From the NCBI GenBank assembly GCA_028749475.1, contig JAQVWN010000004.1, forward strand, positions 1 to 64,000: a DNA stretch of 64,000 nucleotides. Reading direction: 5' to 3'. Positions 1 to 8,643 of the stretch are shown here, piece after piece. Numbering within the stretch: the first letter of the stretch is position 1; each line of letters starts with the position of its first letter. This stretch comes from Thomasclavelia sp. GTDB taxonomy: Bacteria > Bacillota_I > Bacilli_A > Erysipelotrichales > Coprobacillaceae. The notes under the pieces were generated by a model. That model had not been told where the DNA came from. It was given only the letters and a program-made list of their open reading frames with translations, and did not search any database. A program made the position numbers and the translations under genes.

Positions 1-2
1 GA

Positions 3-83
3 TCCAACAGCATACCTATGTCTGTTTTAGATCTTCTTACTCCCAATGAAAAAAGAACTCAACTGTTGGCTTATTATAAATAA
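3..83 (+). CDS. 3' end of an unidentified gene (truncated by window edge)
   Basis: An open frame enters from the left edge and stops at TAA 81-83, giving about 26 residues that end in LLAYYK. The run LDLLTPNEKRTQLLAYY looks like the helical tail of a real protein, and the promoter of the next gene begins only after its stop. The fragment is too short to assign a family. The gene could belong to the threonine pathway upstream of thrC, but nothing visible shows that. Confidence 0.4.
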   Translation, partial: SNSIPMSVLDLLTPNEKRTQLLAYYK

Positions 84-147
84 ATTGAATGAATTATTTA
101 TGTTTCACATCATTTACAAATGTACAATATGTTATAATTGAATCAAA

Positions 148-170
148 TTGTCATTATTGACTAATGACAA
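148..170. promoter_or_regulatory. Palindromic operator over the thrC -35 box
   Basis: A perfect 9-bp inverted repeat, TTGTCATTA (148-156) and TAATGACAA (162-170), is separated by TTGAC. Those five bases are the first five of the -35 hexamer of the thrC promoter. A repressor bound here would block RNA polymerase directly. The binding protein is unknown. Confidence 0.55.
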
Positions 171-185
171 ATTAATGTATACAAT
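157..185 (+). promoter_or_regulatory. Promoter of thrC-thrB
   Basis: TTGACT (157-162) is followed by a 17-bp spacer and TACAAT (180-185), a near-consensus sigma-A promoter. The start site would fall near 192, about 20 bases upstream of the thrC start codon and its GGAGG ribosome site. Confidence 0.7.
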
Positions 186-210
186 CTAATAAATTCATGG
201 AGGAATAAAA

Positions 211-1695
211 ATGAATAAGACATATGTATCAACAAGAAACAAACAAAAAGAAATCAACTTCTATCAAGCAATCGTTCAAGGTATTGGTGATGATGGTGGA
301 CTACTTGTCCCTAACTTTGATTTCACAAAACTAGATTTAGATAAATTAATCAAATTAAACTATGTAGATTTAGCAACTGAAATATTATCAACTTTCTTAG
401 ATGAAGATGGAAAAGAACTGATTCATAATGCTTGTAATAATGCTTATGGAAAAGGGCTATTTCCTAAAGAAGTAGTACCAGTCGTAAAAGTTGGCGATAA
501 CTTTGTAGCTGAATTATTTCACGGAAAGACAGCTGCTTTTAAAGATATGGCCTTATCTTTACTTCCTCATTTAATGACTTTATCACTTAAGAAATTAAAT
601 GAAGATCGTGAAGTAATGATTTTAGCTGCTACATCAGGAGATACTGGTAAAGCGGCTTTAGAAGGATTTAAAGATGTTGATGGAACATGTATTAAAGTAT
701 TTTATCCTTTAGACGGAGTAAGTGCTATTCAACAGCAACAAATGTTAAGCCAAGAAGGTAGCAATGTAAAAGTAGTTGGTATTCATGGTAACTTTGATGA
801 TGCTCAAAGTGCCGTAAAAAAAGCTTTTACTGATGAAAGACTTAAAGAAGTTGCTAGTAAACATCATGTGTTCTTATCTTCCGCTAACTCAATTAATGTT
901 GGTCGTTTAATTCCTCAAATCGTTTATTATTTCCATTCTTATTTTGAACTTGTTCGAAATAATGAAATTAAAATGGGTGAAGAAATCAACTTTACAATTC
1001 CTTCAGGTAACTTTGGAAACTGCCTTGCTGGTTGGTTTGCAAAAAATATGGGACTTCCAGTTAAAAAGTATATTGTAGCTAGTAATAAAAATAATATCTT
1101 AACAGATTTCTTTAATACTGGAGTTTATGATTCAAATCGGGAATTCTATAAGACTAACGCTCCAGCAATGGATATTCTAGTATCATCTAACCTTGAAAGA
1201 TTAGTATGGTTTATGAGTGGTAAAGATGGTAATAAAGTTAATGAATTCTATGAAGAATTAGCTAAAGATGGAGTTTATAAAGTAGATAAAGAGACTTTAG
1301 ATACAATTAAATCTCAATTTATTGGGGACTATTTAAATGAAGATGAAGTTCTTGAAACAATTAAGGATTGTTATAAAGAAAATAAATATTTATTAGATAC
1401 TCATACAGCTTGTGGATATGGGGCTTTAAAAAGATATCAAGAAAATACTGGTGATAAAACAAAAACGGTTCTTTTATCAACTGCATCTCCATATAAATTC
1501 CCAGAATCAGTTTATAAAGCAATTTATAATGAAGATTTAGATGTTTATACTGCTATTAAAGAATTAGAAAGTAAGACTGGTGTTCCAACACCTGCTCCTT
1601 TAGTAGATATTGATAAACGTCCAATTTTACATAAGGAAACTATTGATAAAACTGAAATCTTAGATTTTATCGCTAAAGAAATGGAAAATATGTAA
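211..1695 (+). CDS. thrC: Threonine synthase
   Basis: This PLP enzyme converts O-phospho-homoserine to threonine in the cytosol, the last step of threonine biosynthesis. The 494 residues match the long form of the family. The N terminus has the typical YVSTRN...QGIGDDGGLLVP signature. ELFHGKTAAFKDM (about residues 100-112) carries the PLP-binding lysine in the FKD context, and the SGDTGKAA and SGNFGNCLAGW motifs are glycine-rich phosphate-binding loops. GGAGG sits about 7 bases before ATG 211. The homoserine kinase gene begins one base after its stop, so the two consecutive pathway enzymes are co-transcribed from the promoter at 157-185. Confidence 0.96.
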   Translation: MNKTYVSTRNKQKEINFYQAIVQGIGDDGGLLVPNFDFTKLDLDKLIKLNYVDLATEILSTFLDEDGKELIHNACNNAYGKGLFPKEVVPVVKVGDNFVAELFHGKTAAFKDMALSLLPHLMTLSLKKLNEDREVMILAATSGDTGKAALEGFKDVDGTCIKVFYPLDGVSAIQQQQMLSQEGSNVKVVGIHGNFDDAQSAVKKAFTDERLKEVASKHHVFLSSANSINVGRLIPQIVYYFHSYFELVRNNEIKMGEEINFTIPSGNFGNCLAGWFAKNMGLPVKKYIVASNKNNILTDFFNTGVYDSNREFYKTNAPAMDILVSSNLERLVWFMSGKDGNKVNEFYEELAKDGVYKVDKETLDTIKSQFIGDYLNEDEVLETIKDCYKENKYLLDTHTACGYGALKRYQENTGDKTKTVLLSTASPYKFPESVYKAIYNEDLDVYTAIKELESKTGVPTPAPLVDIDKRPILHKETIDKTEILDFIAKEMENM

Positions 1696-1696
1696 T

Positions 1697-2590
1697 ATGA
1701 AAGTAAAAGTAAGAGTACCCGCTACTTCAGCCAACTTAGGGCCTGGATTTGACGTTGCTGGATTAGCTTTAACTTTATATAATACCTTCACCTTTGAACT
1801 CAAAGATGATGGACTAACAGTAACTGGCTGTCCACCTCAATTTAGTAATGAAGAAAATATGACTTACCAGGCTTTTAAAGAAGCAGCTAAGTATTGTGGC
1901 TTAGAGTATAAGGGGTTGTTAATAGAATGCAGTGGTGATGTTCCTTATACTAGAGGACTTGGATCTTCATCAACATGTATCGTGGCTGGAATTGTTGGAG
2001 CTTTTGCACTTTCTGGCAAACAAAAAGATCGCCAAGAAATCTTAGAATTAGCTACTTCAATTGAAGGACATCCTGATAACGTTGCCCCAGCTATCTTTGG
2101 AGGACTTACTGTTTCAGTAATGGAAGATAAAAAGGTCTTAACCTTAAATATTCCCGTAAAACATGAATATCGTTTTGTGGCTTTAATTCCACCATTTACT
2201 CTTTCAACAAGCGAATCTAGATCAGTATTACCTAGTCAAGTCGAAAGAGCTGATGCAATTACTAATGTTTCTCATTTAGCTTTAATGGTTGCATCACTTA
2301 TTAATGGTTATGATGAAGGATTAAAACAAGGATTTAAAGATCGTCTTCATCAACCATATCGGGGACCTTTAATTAAAGGTTATGATAAGATAATGGAAAA
2401 ACTTGAAAAGGATGACAAAATACTTGGAGCCTATCTTTCAGGAGCAGGACCAACAATTATGGCTGTCATCAAAGAAGAAGATAAAATGGGAGTAGTAAGA
2501 ATTAAAGAAGAACTAGGAGACTTACTTAAGGACTGGGATGTTGTTAAGTTAGAACTAGATGAAAAAGGATTTACTGCTGACTATGAATAA
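1697..2590 (+). CDS. thrB: Homoserine kinase (GHMP family)
   Basis: This enzyme phosphorylates L-homoserine with ATP to give the substrate of ThrC. The 297 residues start VRVPATSANLGPGFD, the hallmark N terminus of ThrB. The GHMP ATP loop is PYTRGLGSSSTCIVAGI (about residues 83-99). The C-terminal glycine-rich segment GAYLSGAGPTIMAVI is the third GHMP motif. The start codon lies one base after the thrC stop, indicating translational coupling. The order thrC-thrB without hom means homoserine dehydrogenase is encoded elsewhere, possibly upstream of the window. Confidence 0.96.
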   Translation: MKVKVRVPATSANLGPGFDVAGLALTLYNTFTFELKDDGLTVTGCPPQFSNEENMTYQAFKEAAKYCGLEYKGLLIECSGDVPYTRGLGSSSTCIVAGIVGAFALSGKQKDRQEILELATSIEGHPDNVAPAIFGGLTVSVMEDKKVLTLNIPVKHEYRFVALIPPFTLSTSESRSVLPSQVERADAITNVSHLALMVASLINGYDEGLKQGFKDRLHQPYRGPLIKGYDKIMEKLEKDDKILGAYLSGAGPTIMAVIKEEDKMGVVRIKEELGDLLKDWDVVKLELDEKGFTADYE

Positions 2591-2613
2591 ACTCTATCAT
2601 TGATAGAGTTTTT
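2590..2613 (+). terminator. Intrinsic terminator after thrB
   Basis: AACTCTATC (2590-2598) pairs with GATAGAGTT (2602-2610) across a 3-base loop and runs into T residues. It overlaps the last base of the thrB stop codon. Confidence 0.8.
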
Positions 2614-2640
2614 AGATTATTGTATAAAAAGATTTATTAT
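2612..2640 (+). promoter_or_regulatory. Probable promoter of mntP
   Basis: TTAGAT (2612-2617), a 17-bp spacer and TATTAT (2635-2640) lie directly behind the thrB terminator. The match is moderate. The leader is too short to hold a yybP-ykoY manganese riboswitch. Confidence 0.4.
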
Positions 2641-2679
2641 GTTAGAGTTGGTAGTATCTTATTTATAAAAGGAGTATGT

Positions 2680-3240
2680 ATGCCAATATTTGAAATAATT
2701 GTTTTATCTTTTGGCCTCGCAATGGATGCCACTGCGGTATCAATATGTAAAGGTTTAAAGATGAAGAAAATAGATTATAAGTATTCATTAATTATTGCCT
2801 TTATGTTTGGGTTGTTTCAAATGGTAATGCCAATAATTGGTTATTTTTTAGGATCAATGTTTAGCGGCTATATTGAAGCGATAGATCATTGGGTTGCTTT
2901 TATACTACTAGGAATCATCGGAGCAAACATGATTAAAGAAGCTTATCAAAGTGAAGATGAGTGTCAAGATATCGTATATGACTTTAAAGAAATAATTTTA
3001 CTTGCGATTGCTACAAGTATAGATGCTTTAGCTGTTGGAGTTACTTTTGCCTTTTTAAATGTTAACATTTGGATAGCTTCATCAATAATTGGAGTAATAA
3101 CATTTATCTGTAGTATGGTAGGTGTTCAAATCGGTAATCGATTTGGTATTAAATATAAATCTAGGGCTGAAGTATTTGGTGGAGTTATCTTAATTGTCTT
3201 AGGCTTAAAGATTTTATTAGAAGGTTTAAGTATTATCTAA
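2680..3240 (+). CDS. mntP: Manganese efflux pump, MntP (DUF204) family
   Basis: This integral membrane protein of 186 residues exports Mn(II) in the characterised members of the family. Two homologous halves are visible: an N-terminal half with LSFGLAMDATAVSICKGLK and a C-terminal half with ATSIDALAVGVTFAFL. In each half an acidic residue sits in a transmembrane helix (the MDA and IDA motifs), as in MntP. Six hydrophobic helices can be counted. I chose ATG 2680 because AAAGGAG lies just before it and the resulting length matches the family. The longer reading frame from 2620 adds 20 residues of poor quality. The gene sits alone between two terminators. Confidence 0.9.
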   Translation: MPIFEIIVLSFGLAMDATAVSICKGLKMKKIDYKYSLIIAFMFGLFQMVMPIIGYFLGSMFSGYIEAIDHWVAFILLGIIGANMIKEAYQSEDECQDIVYDFKEIILLAIATSIDALAVGVTFAFLNVNIWIASSIIGVITFICSMVGVQIGNRFGIKYKSRAEVFGGVILIVLGLKILLEGLSII

Positions 3241-3270
3241 ACATTACAACATTGCGTTGTAATGTTTTTT
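3240..3270 (+). terminator. Intrinsic terminator after mntP
   Basis: ACATTACAAC (3241-3250) and GTTGTAATGT (3256-3265) form a perfect 10-bp stem with a 5-base loop, followed by a run of T. Confidence 0.88.
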
Positions 3271-3291
3271 TTAGTTAAATCTTAAAAACTA

Positions 3292-3320
3292 TTGAATAAA
3301 GAATGTAAGCGCTTTAAAAT
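3292..3320 (+). promoter_or_regulatory. Promoter of the giant wall protein with overlapping cre-like site
   Basis: TTGAAT (3292-3297), a 17-bp spacer and TAAAAT (3315-3320) form the promoter. The sequence TGTAAGCGCTTTAA at 3304-3317 differs by one base from the catabolite-responsive element consensus TGWAARCGYTTWCA and overlaps the -10 box. That position is typical of direct repression by CcpA. Confidence 0.6.
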
Positions 3321-3352
3321 ATAAGGGTGAGAAAAGATTGGTAGGGAGAATT

Positions 3353-6300
3353 ATGAAGATTAAACGAATAAACAAATTGCTGCGTTTAACGCTTGCGTTA
3401 AGCATGGTACTTTCTTTGTGCTTTTTTGGCGTAAAGAATAACAGTGTGTCAGCTGAAGATGATACTTTAGTTACGACACCAGTACCCCTTGTACCAGGGG
3501 AAGCATCATTAGATGCTTTAGAAATCTCAAGTGTGATAGATGGTACAGATTATACAACTACTGATGGACCGGGATTAGATAGTGCGAAGGATAATAATAT
3601 ATGTCGTACTTTTGATACAGTTCAATATACACTTAGTTATTCAACTATAATAAATAACACTAATCAAACAGCGGCAGGATTTACTGAAGGGGATGTGTAT
3701 TTTAAAGCAGTAATACCTAATGCCAAAATTAGTGAAGTCCAATTCGATACGAGTGCAATGAACTGGGCTAAGGATGTCAAACAAGTTCAAGACGGTAGTG
3801 ATATTGTCTTAACAGGTGCAAGACATCTTACAAATGGATCACTACCAACTTGTATTCCTGGAGCAGGAACATTGACTTTTTCTGTACTTGTAAAAGCAGC
3901 TAAGAATGGGGCCACATATCAACCAAAATTTGATGTTTGGATGGATGGGGATGAAGCCCATACTTTTTCAGTTACTGCAAAAAATGCTTTTACAGTAAGC
4001 GCTACTCAGGCTATGAATGTCAAACTTACTCAAGGTACTAGTGGTAAAGGTTATGCTGAACAAAAAGATTCAGAAGGTAATGTATTAGGAAATGGTGTTA
4101 TCCAAGAATTTGATGCCAAAATCCAAAATGGTACAACAACTACTCCTAAAGGGGCTGAAGCACCAAAAGGAAAAATTACTTTTGTTGTAAGACCAGATGG
4201 AATAGTTACAAATAAAGACAATGGAACAACTTCATCAGGTACAACTAAAGTAGCCTATGTCAAAGTTGATGACGGAGACGTTACTTATAAGGATAACGGT
4301 GATGGTAGCTACACAATAACTGTTGATAATTATGATGTTCCAGAAATGAGCTATTCAACAGCTTCACCTTTAGATTTTCTTAAAGTTACTATTGGAGTTT
4401 TTCAAGAACAACCTAAAAATATACCTGGTAATATTAAATATGATATTTCAATTACAGATAGTGATTTAACAGCCACTTCTGTTTCAGGGCAACAATTAAC
4501 TCCAGCTACAGCTGGAACAAATGATAACCAAACAGTATTGGATGACGATCAAACTTTAAAAACATTTGAATCTACTAAAGGTACTTATATAGTTGGTTGT
4601 TATATGCAACAACAATTGGGAACAGGAGCACTTGAAATTCCTTTTGATGGAACAGTTAATAATGTTAGTTTAAGTGCTAGAAGAAAAGATGAAGTATCTC
4701 CAGGAGAAGATGTTTATCTAGTTGATATGTTAATAGATCCAACTAGAACAAGTTATAACGCATCTGTAAATGCAGCAGATATGCTAGTGAAATTTGATGA
4801 CAAAACTATTGAATTAACAGACAACACTAATGTCCAAATAATTTCTCCAGTTGAAAATGATTCACAAGTGTCAAATGGAAAAACTAAAGTAAGATTTGCA
4901 GCGAAACCTGATGGAAGTGGATGGACTGATTCTGTTGAATGTGCTAAATACGGGCAAGCAGAATTAGTGTTCTACGATTCTTTAAAAGAACTAGAAGATG
5001 ATGGAAAAGTTTGTGTTGGTGTCGCTGTGGAAATTAGAAATGTTGATATATTTAATGGTAATGAAGCTAGAGGGTATACTGGAGGTACGTTGGAAGTTAC
5101 ATTTAATGCTAAAGTTAAAAATGACCCAAATCTAATCAAAAATAAAGCTGTAGCTTTTAGTACTTCTGATAATCGTTATTATAGTGCCTCTTCTACTACT
5201 GGATATGTTCCTACAGTTGATGATCATATTGAAACTGCATGTAAAGAAAAAGCCTTATTAGAAGCAGCAACTAGTTCACTAAATAGTCATAATTCTGACA
5301 ATTGGATTCGTAATAATTGGAGTGTTAGCTCATATGATGATAATGGAAATAGAGTAAGTGGAACAGACAACTGGGCATTTGGATGGAGTTCATTTGTAGT
5401 TGGAACATCTGCAAAAATGACTGCCCAAATTGAAACGCAAGGTAAAGATGGATTAACAAAAACAGTTTATGATATAACCGCAGGTGAAGATACTGTAGAT
5501 ATGGTTATGAAACCAATAATCACAAGTTCTGAGGATTGTAAGATTAATGCTAGATATGCAATTGCAATACCTGAAGGTTGTACGATAGATCCTGATAGTT
5601 TATATATTGGTGGAACATATGATCCAGCAACTAAAACTATTATTGGTGGTAAAAAGGTTGAAATATCTGATACCAGTGTTTCTGGTGACCTTACAGTAAG
5701 TAACGTCCGCTATAAAGCAACCAATATTAGCGCTTTAGGTGATTTGCATTATAAGGTAAAAATAAGTGATGATGCCAAGAATGGTGACTCATATACTGTA
5801 CAAAATCAGTATGGTTATTCAACAGAAAATAACGCAGTAGCTACAGTAGGAATTAAGAAACTATCTTTCTCAATTGTTAAGGTAGGAGATATTAAGTTCT
5901 CAAAGACAGTAAAAACAGCAGAAGCAACAGGAGCAACAGATACTCAAGCCGGAGCTAAACAAGGTCTTATATATAGTATTGGAGCTGAGAATACTTCCGC
6001 TTTAGATATAAGTGACATGAAAGTATTAGATGTTTTACCTTACAATGGTGATAAAAATGGATCTGAATATACAGGAAGTTATAGTGTTAATGGCGTAGCC
6101 CTTAATTTAGGTGGATCTAAAGTAAGTGAGAATGGTATTAAGATGTATTATACTACATCAAGTAAGGTCCAAAACAAAAACTATAATTCAACAGACGTTG
6201 ATGTAACAGATAGTATTTGGCAAGAAGCTACAAATACCGGAACAGATACTGAACCAGTATATACCGTTGATACAAAAACAACTGCTGTAGTAATTACAGG

Positions 6301-8602
6301 GAACTTACCAACAGGAACAAAATATTTGATTGATGTGGCATTAGACACATCAAAAGTATTAGGAAGTTTTGGTAACACTGCTTATGTATCATCTCCAGAC
6401 TTACCAAAGAACAGTGATGGGGATAGAGAAGTACCAACAAATGGAACAGAAACAGAAGTAGTTTCAAAAGTAAATGTAACAAATACATTAACTAATATTG
6501 TTACAAATAATACTGCTAAAACAAACCTAGTTAATACTAAATATGGAGAGACTTTAACAGCAAAAGATGGATATCGTTTACCAGAAACCATTAAGGTTAT
6601 TATTGGAGGAAAAGAATTAACTCCAGCAGTTGACCCAAGCAATCCAAAAACTGGAGAATATTCATATGATAAAACAACTGGAAAAGTAGTTATTCCAGAT
6701 GGAAGTGTAACAGATGATATTGAAGTAATTGCAGAAGCTGTAAAAGTAGTAAATATCACGAATACGCTAACAAATGTAACAACTAATAAACCAGTAAAAT
6801 CAACGTCTGATGAGAAACAACCATATGAAGAAACATTAACTTCAACTCCTGGATATGATTTACCAGATACAATTGTAGTTAATATTGGTGGAACACCAAC
6901 AACTGTAACAAGTGGAACACCAATTAATGGAATCACATATGACAAAACAACTGGAAAAGTAACAGTTGAAGGAAGTAGTGTAACAGATGATGTAGAAATA
7001 GTAGTAACAGCAACTCCAAAACAATTTACAGTTAAGTTTGCCACAGACCCTGAAGGATCAATTACTGGAGGAGATAATCAAACAGTAAATTATAAAGAAA
7101 ATGCAACTGATGGAGCAAAAGCTACACCAAGTGCAAACCATACATTCCTAGGATGGGAATATAACTATACTGGATTAGATGGTAAGACATATAAAGGAAC
7201 AACTACTGATTATACAAAAGTTCCAATTATGAATGATGTAACATTTACTGCTAAGTATGCAAGTGATAATGCAGTAAGTGCTACAGGAAATCATGGATAT
7301 GTCTCAACAGGAAATACAACTACTCCACCAACTGTTGGAACTAATACAAATAGTACAACAGACTTAAATGAAGTAGATAGTAAATTTCCAGGAAGCGTAA
7401 GCTTTAAACCAGAAGAAAACTATACATTAGATAAAATAGTAATTAGAGATAAAGATGGAAATGTAATACAAACTATTGATAAATCAACAACAGGAGAAGT
7501 AACATTACCAGATGGAACAATAGTTAATATTGTAGTAAATGATGATGGAAGTGGAACAATAGTAAGTGAAAACTTATTAAAACCATATACATTTGATATT
7601 AATTTTGCACCAAAAGATTATAAAGTAACAAGTGAGTTAACATATTTAACAACAAGTAATCCAAGCACTACTGTAACTTATTTAACAGATTATAAGACAA
7701 CACTTACTCCAGTTTATAAACAAGGAGAAAAGTATACATTACCAAAAGAAATAAGTGTAACAGTTGGTGGAAAAGAATTAAAACCAGCAAAGGATCCAAA
7801 GAATCCACAACCAGGAGAATATGGATATGATAATGAAACTGGAGAAGTAATAGTCCCTGGAGGAAATATCACAGGCGATATAGTCGTTAAAGGAGTAGCC
7901 GATGTAGGTGTAACAAATAAACTAACCAACATTATTACTAATAATGATCAAACATCAATCTCTGTAGGTGAAAGATATGAAGAAACAATTTCACCAGAAG
8001 AAGGATATAGATTACCAGATACAATTAAGGTAACTGTGTCTGGTGTTGAATTAACACCAGCAAGTGATCCAAGTAATCCTCAACCAGGAGAATATGGATA
8101 TGATAAAACAACTGGAAAAGTAATAGTACCAGAAGGTTCAGTAACTGGATCAATAGTTGTTGAAGCAATAGCTGTCAAGACAGTTAACCTAACAAGTAAT
8201 ATTACAAATGGATCTAATACTCATGGTAATCAAGAATTAATAGATTTAAATGGACAATATACAACAACATTAGTTCCAGATAATGGATATGAATTCCCAG
8301 ATAGTTTTACAATAACTATTGGAGATAAGACATATACAATCAAAGATGGAATAAATGAAGGTGGAATAGTCTTTAATAAAACAACTGGAGAACTTACAAT
8401 TCCAGGAGATATCGTAATAGATGATGTAACAATTACAATGGAATGTAGTAAATCAGATCATAGCGTAGTGGTAGCACCAAACACAAATGGAAGCAACAAT
8501 AAAACAGGAGTAAATACTGGTGATACAGTAAGTGCTTTTGGATTTGTCTTCATGATGCTTGCATCAGGCTATGTAATAGTTAGAAAAAGAAAAGAAGACT
8601 AA
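3353..8602 (+). CDS. Giant cell-wall-anchored repeat protein
   Basis: The 1749-residue product is exported and probably wall-attached. A basic, hydrophobic signal peptide spans about residues 1-35, ending near VSAED. The first half (to about residue 1040) is a beta-rich non-repetitive region resembling adhesin stalks. From nt 6470 onward, modules of about 85 residues recur, each with TNxLTN, then GYxLPDTIxVxIGG, then YDxTTGKVxVP. An InlB-like segment with FLGWEY lies near nt 7140. The C terminus has a TGD-type sorting signal (VNTGDT), a hydrophobic span and the basic tail RKRKED. I prefer ATG 3353 (AGGGAG, 5-base spacing); a TTG start at 3338 adds five residues. The ligand is unknown. Confidence 0.85.
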   Translation: MKIKRINKLLRLTLALSMVLSLCFFGVKNNSVSAEDDTLVTTPVPLVPGEASLDALEISSVIDGTDYTTTDGPGLDSAKDNNICRTFDTVQYTLSYSTIINNTNQTAAGFTEGDVYFKAVIPNAKISEVQFDTSAMNWAKDVKQVQDGSDIVLTGARHLTNGSLPTCIPGAGTLTFSVLVKAAKNGATYQPKFDVWMDGDEAHTFSVTAKNAFTVSATQAMNVKLTQGTSGKGYAEQKDSEGNVLGNGVIQEFDAKIQNGTTTTPKGAEAPKGKITFVVRPDGIVTNKDNGTTSSGTTKVAYVKVDDGDVTYKDNGDGSYTITVDNYDVPEMSYSTASPLDFLKVTIGVFQEQPKNIPGNIKYDISITDSDLTATSVSGQQLTPATAGTNDNQTVLDDDQTLKTFESTKGTYIVGCYMQQQLGTGALEIPFDGTVNNVSLSARRKDEVSPGEDVYLVDMLIDPTRTSYNASVNAADMLVKFDDKTIELTDNTNVQIISPVENDSQVSNGKTKVRFAAKPDGSGWTDSVECAKYGQAELVFYDSLKELEDDGKVCVGVAVEIRNVDIFNGNEARGYTGGTLEVTFNAKVKNDPNLIKNKAVAFSTSDNRYYSASSTTGYVPTVDDHIETACKEKALLEAATSSLNSHNSDNWIRNNWSVSSYDDNGNRVSGTDNWAFGWSSFVVGTSAKMTAQIETQGKDGLTKTVYDITAGEDTVDMVMKPIITSSEDCKINARYAIAIPEGCTIDPDSLYIGGTYDPATKTIIGGKKVEISDTSVSGDLTVSNVRYKATNISALGDLHYKVKISDDAKNGDSYTVQNQYGYSTENNAVATVGIKKLSFSIVKVGDIKFSKTVKTAEATGATDTQAGAKQGLIYSIGAENTSALDISDMKVLDVLPYNGDKNGSEYTGSYSVNGVALNLGGSKVSENGIKMYYTTSSKVQNKNYNSTDVDVTDSIWQEATNTGTDTEPVYTVDTKTTAVVITGNLPTGTKYLIDVALDTSKVLGSFGNTAYVSSPDLPKNSDGDREVPTNGTETEVVSKVNVTNTLTNIVTNNTAKTNLVNTKYGETLTAKDGYRLPETIKVIIGGKELTPAVDPSNPKTGEYSYDKTTGKVVIPDGSVTDDIEVIAEAVKVVNITNTLTNVTTNKPVKSTSDEKQPYEETLTSTPGYDLPDTIVVNIGGTPTTVTSGTPINGITYDKTTGKVTVEGSSVTDDVEIVVTATPKQFTVKFATDPEGSITGGDNQTVNYKENATDGAKATPSANHTFLGWEYNYTGLDGKTYKGTTTDYTKVPIMNDVTFTAKYASDNAVSATGNHGYVSTGNTTTPPTVGTNTNSTTDLNEVDSKFPGSVSFKPEENYTLDKIVIRDKDGNVIQTIDKSTTGEVTLPDGTIVNIVVNDDGSGTIVSENLLKPYTFDINFAPKDYKVTSELTYLTTSNPSTTVTYLTDYKTTLTPVYKQGEKYTLPKEISVTVGGKELKPAKDPKNPQPGEYGYDNETGEVIVPGGNITGDIVVKGVADVGVTNKLTNIITNNDQTSISVGERYEETISPEEGYRLPDTIKVTVSGVELTPASDPSNPQPGEYGYDKTTGKVIVPEGSVTGSIVVEAIAVKTVNLTSNITNGSNTHGNQELIDLNGQYTTTLVPDNGYEFPDSFTITIGDKTYTIKDGINEGGIVFNKTTGELTIPGDIVIDDVTITMECSKSDHSVVVAPNTNGSNNKTGVNTGDTVSAFGFVFMMLASGYVIVRKRKED

Positions 8603-8605
8603 AAT

Positions 8606-8641
8606 AAAAAGACGTCAGTGATAAATCACTGATGTCTTTTC
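8606..8641. terminator. Bidirectional terminator between wall protein and flavorubredoxin
   Basis: A 12-bp stem, GACGTCAGTGAT (8611-8622) with ATCACTGATGTC (8625-8636), includes one wobble pair. It is flanked by A on the left and T on the right, so it can end both convergent transcripts. Confidence 0.85.
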
Positions 8642-8643
8642 AT

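Noticed and set aside
2611-2679. yybP-ykoY manganese riboswitch before mntP
   Set aside because: The leader is under 45 bases after the predicted start and lacks the paired loops of that riboswitch.
6181-7932. Long open frames on the minus strand across the wall-protein repeats
   Set aside because: They are shadows of the Thr/Val-rich repeats on the plus strand, with no ribosome sites and no protein-like features.
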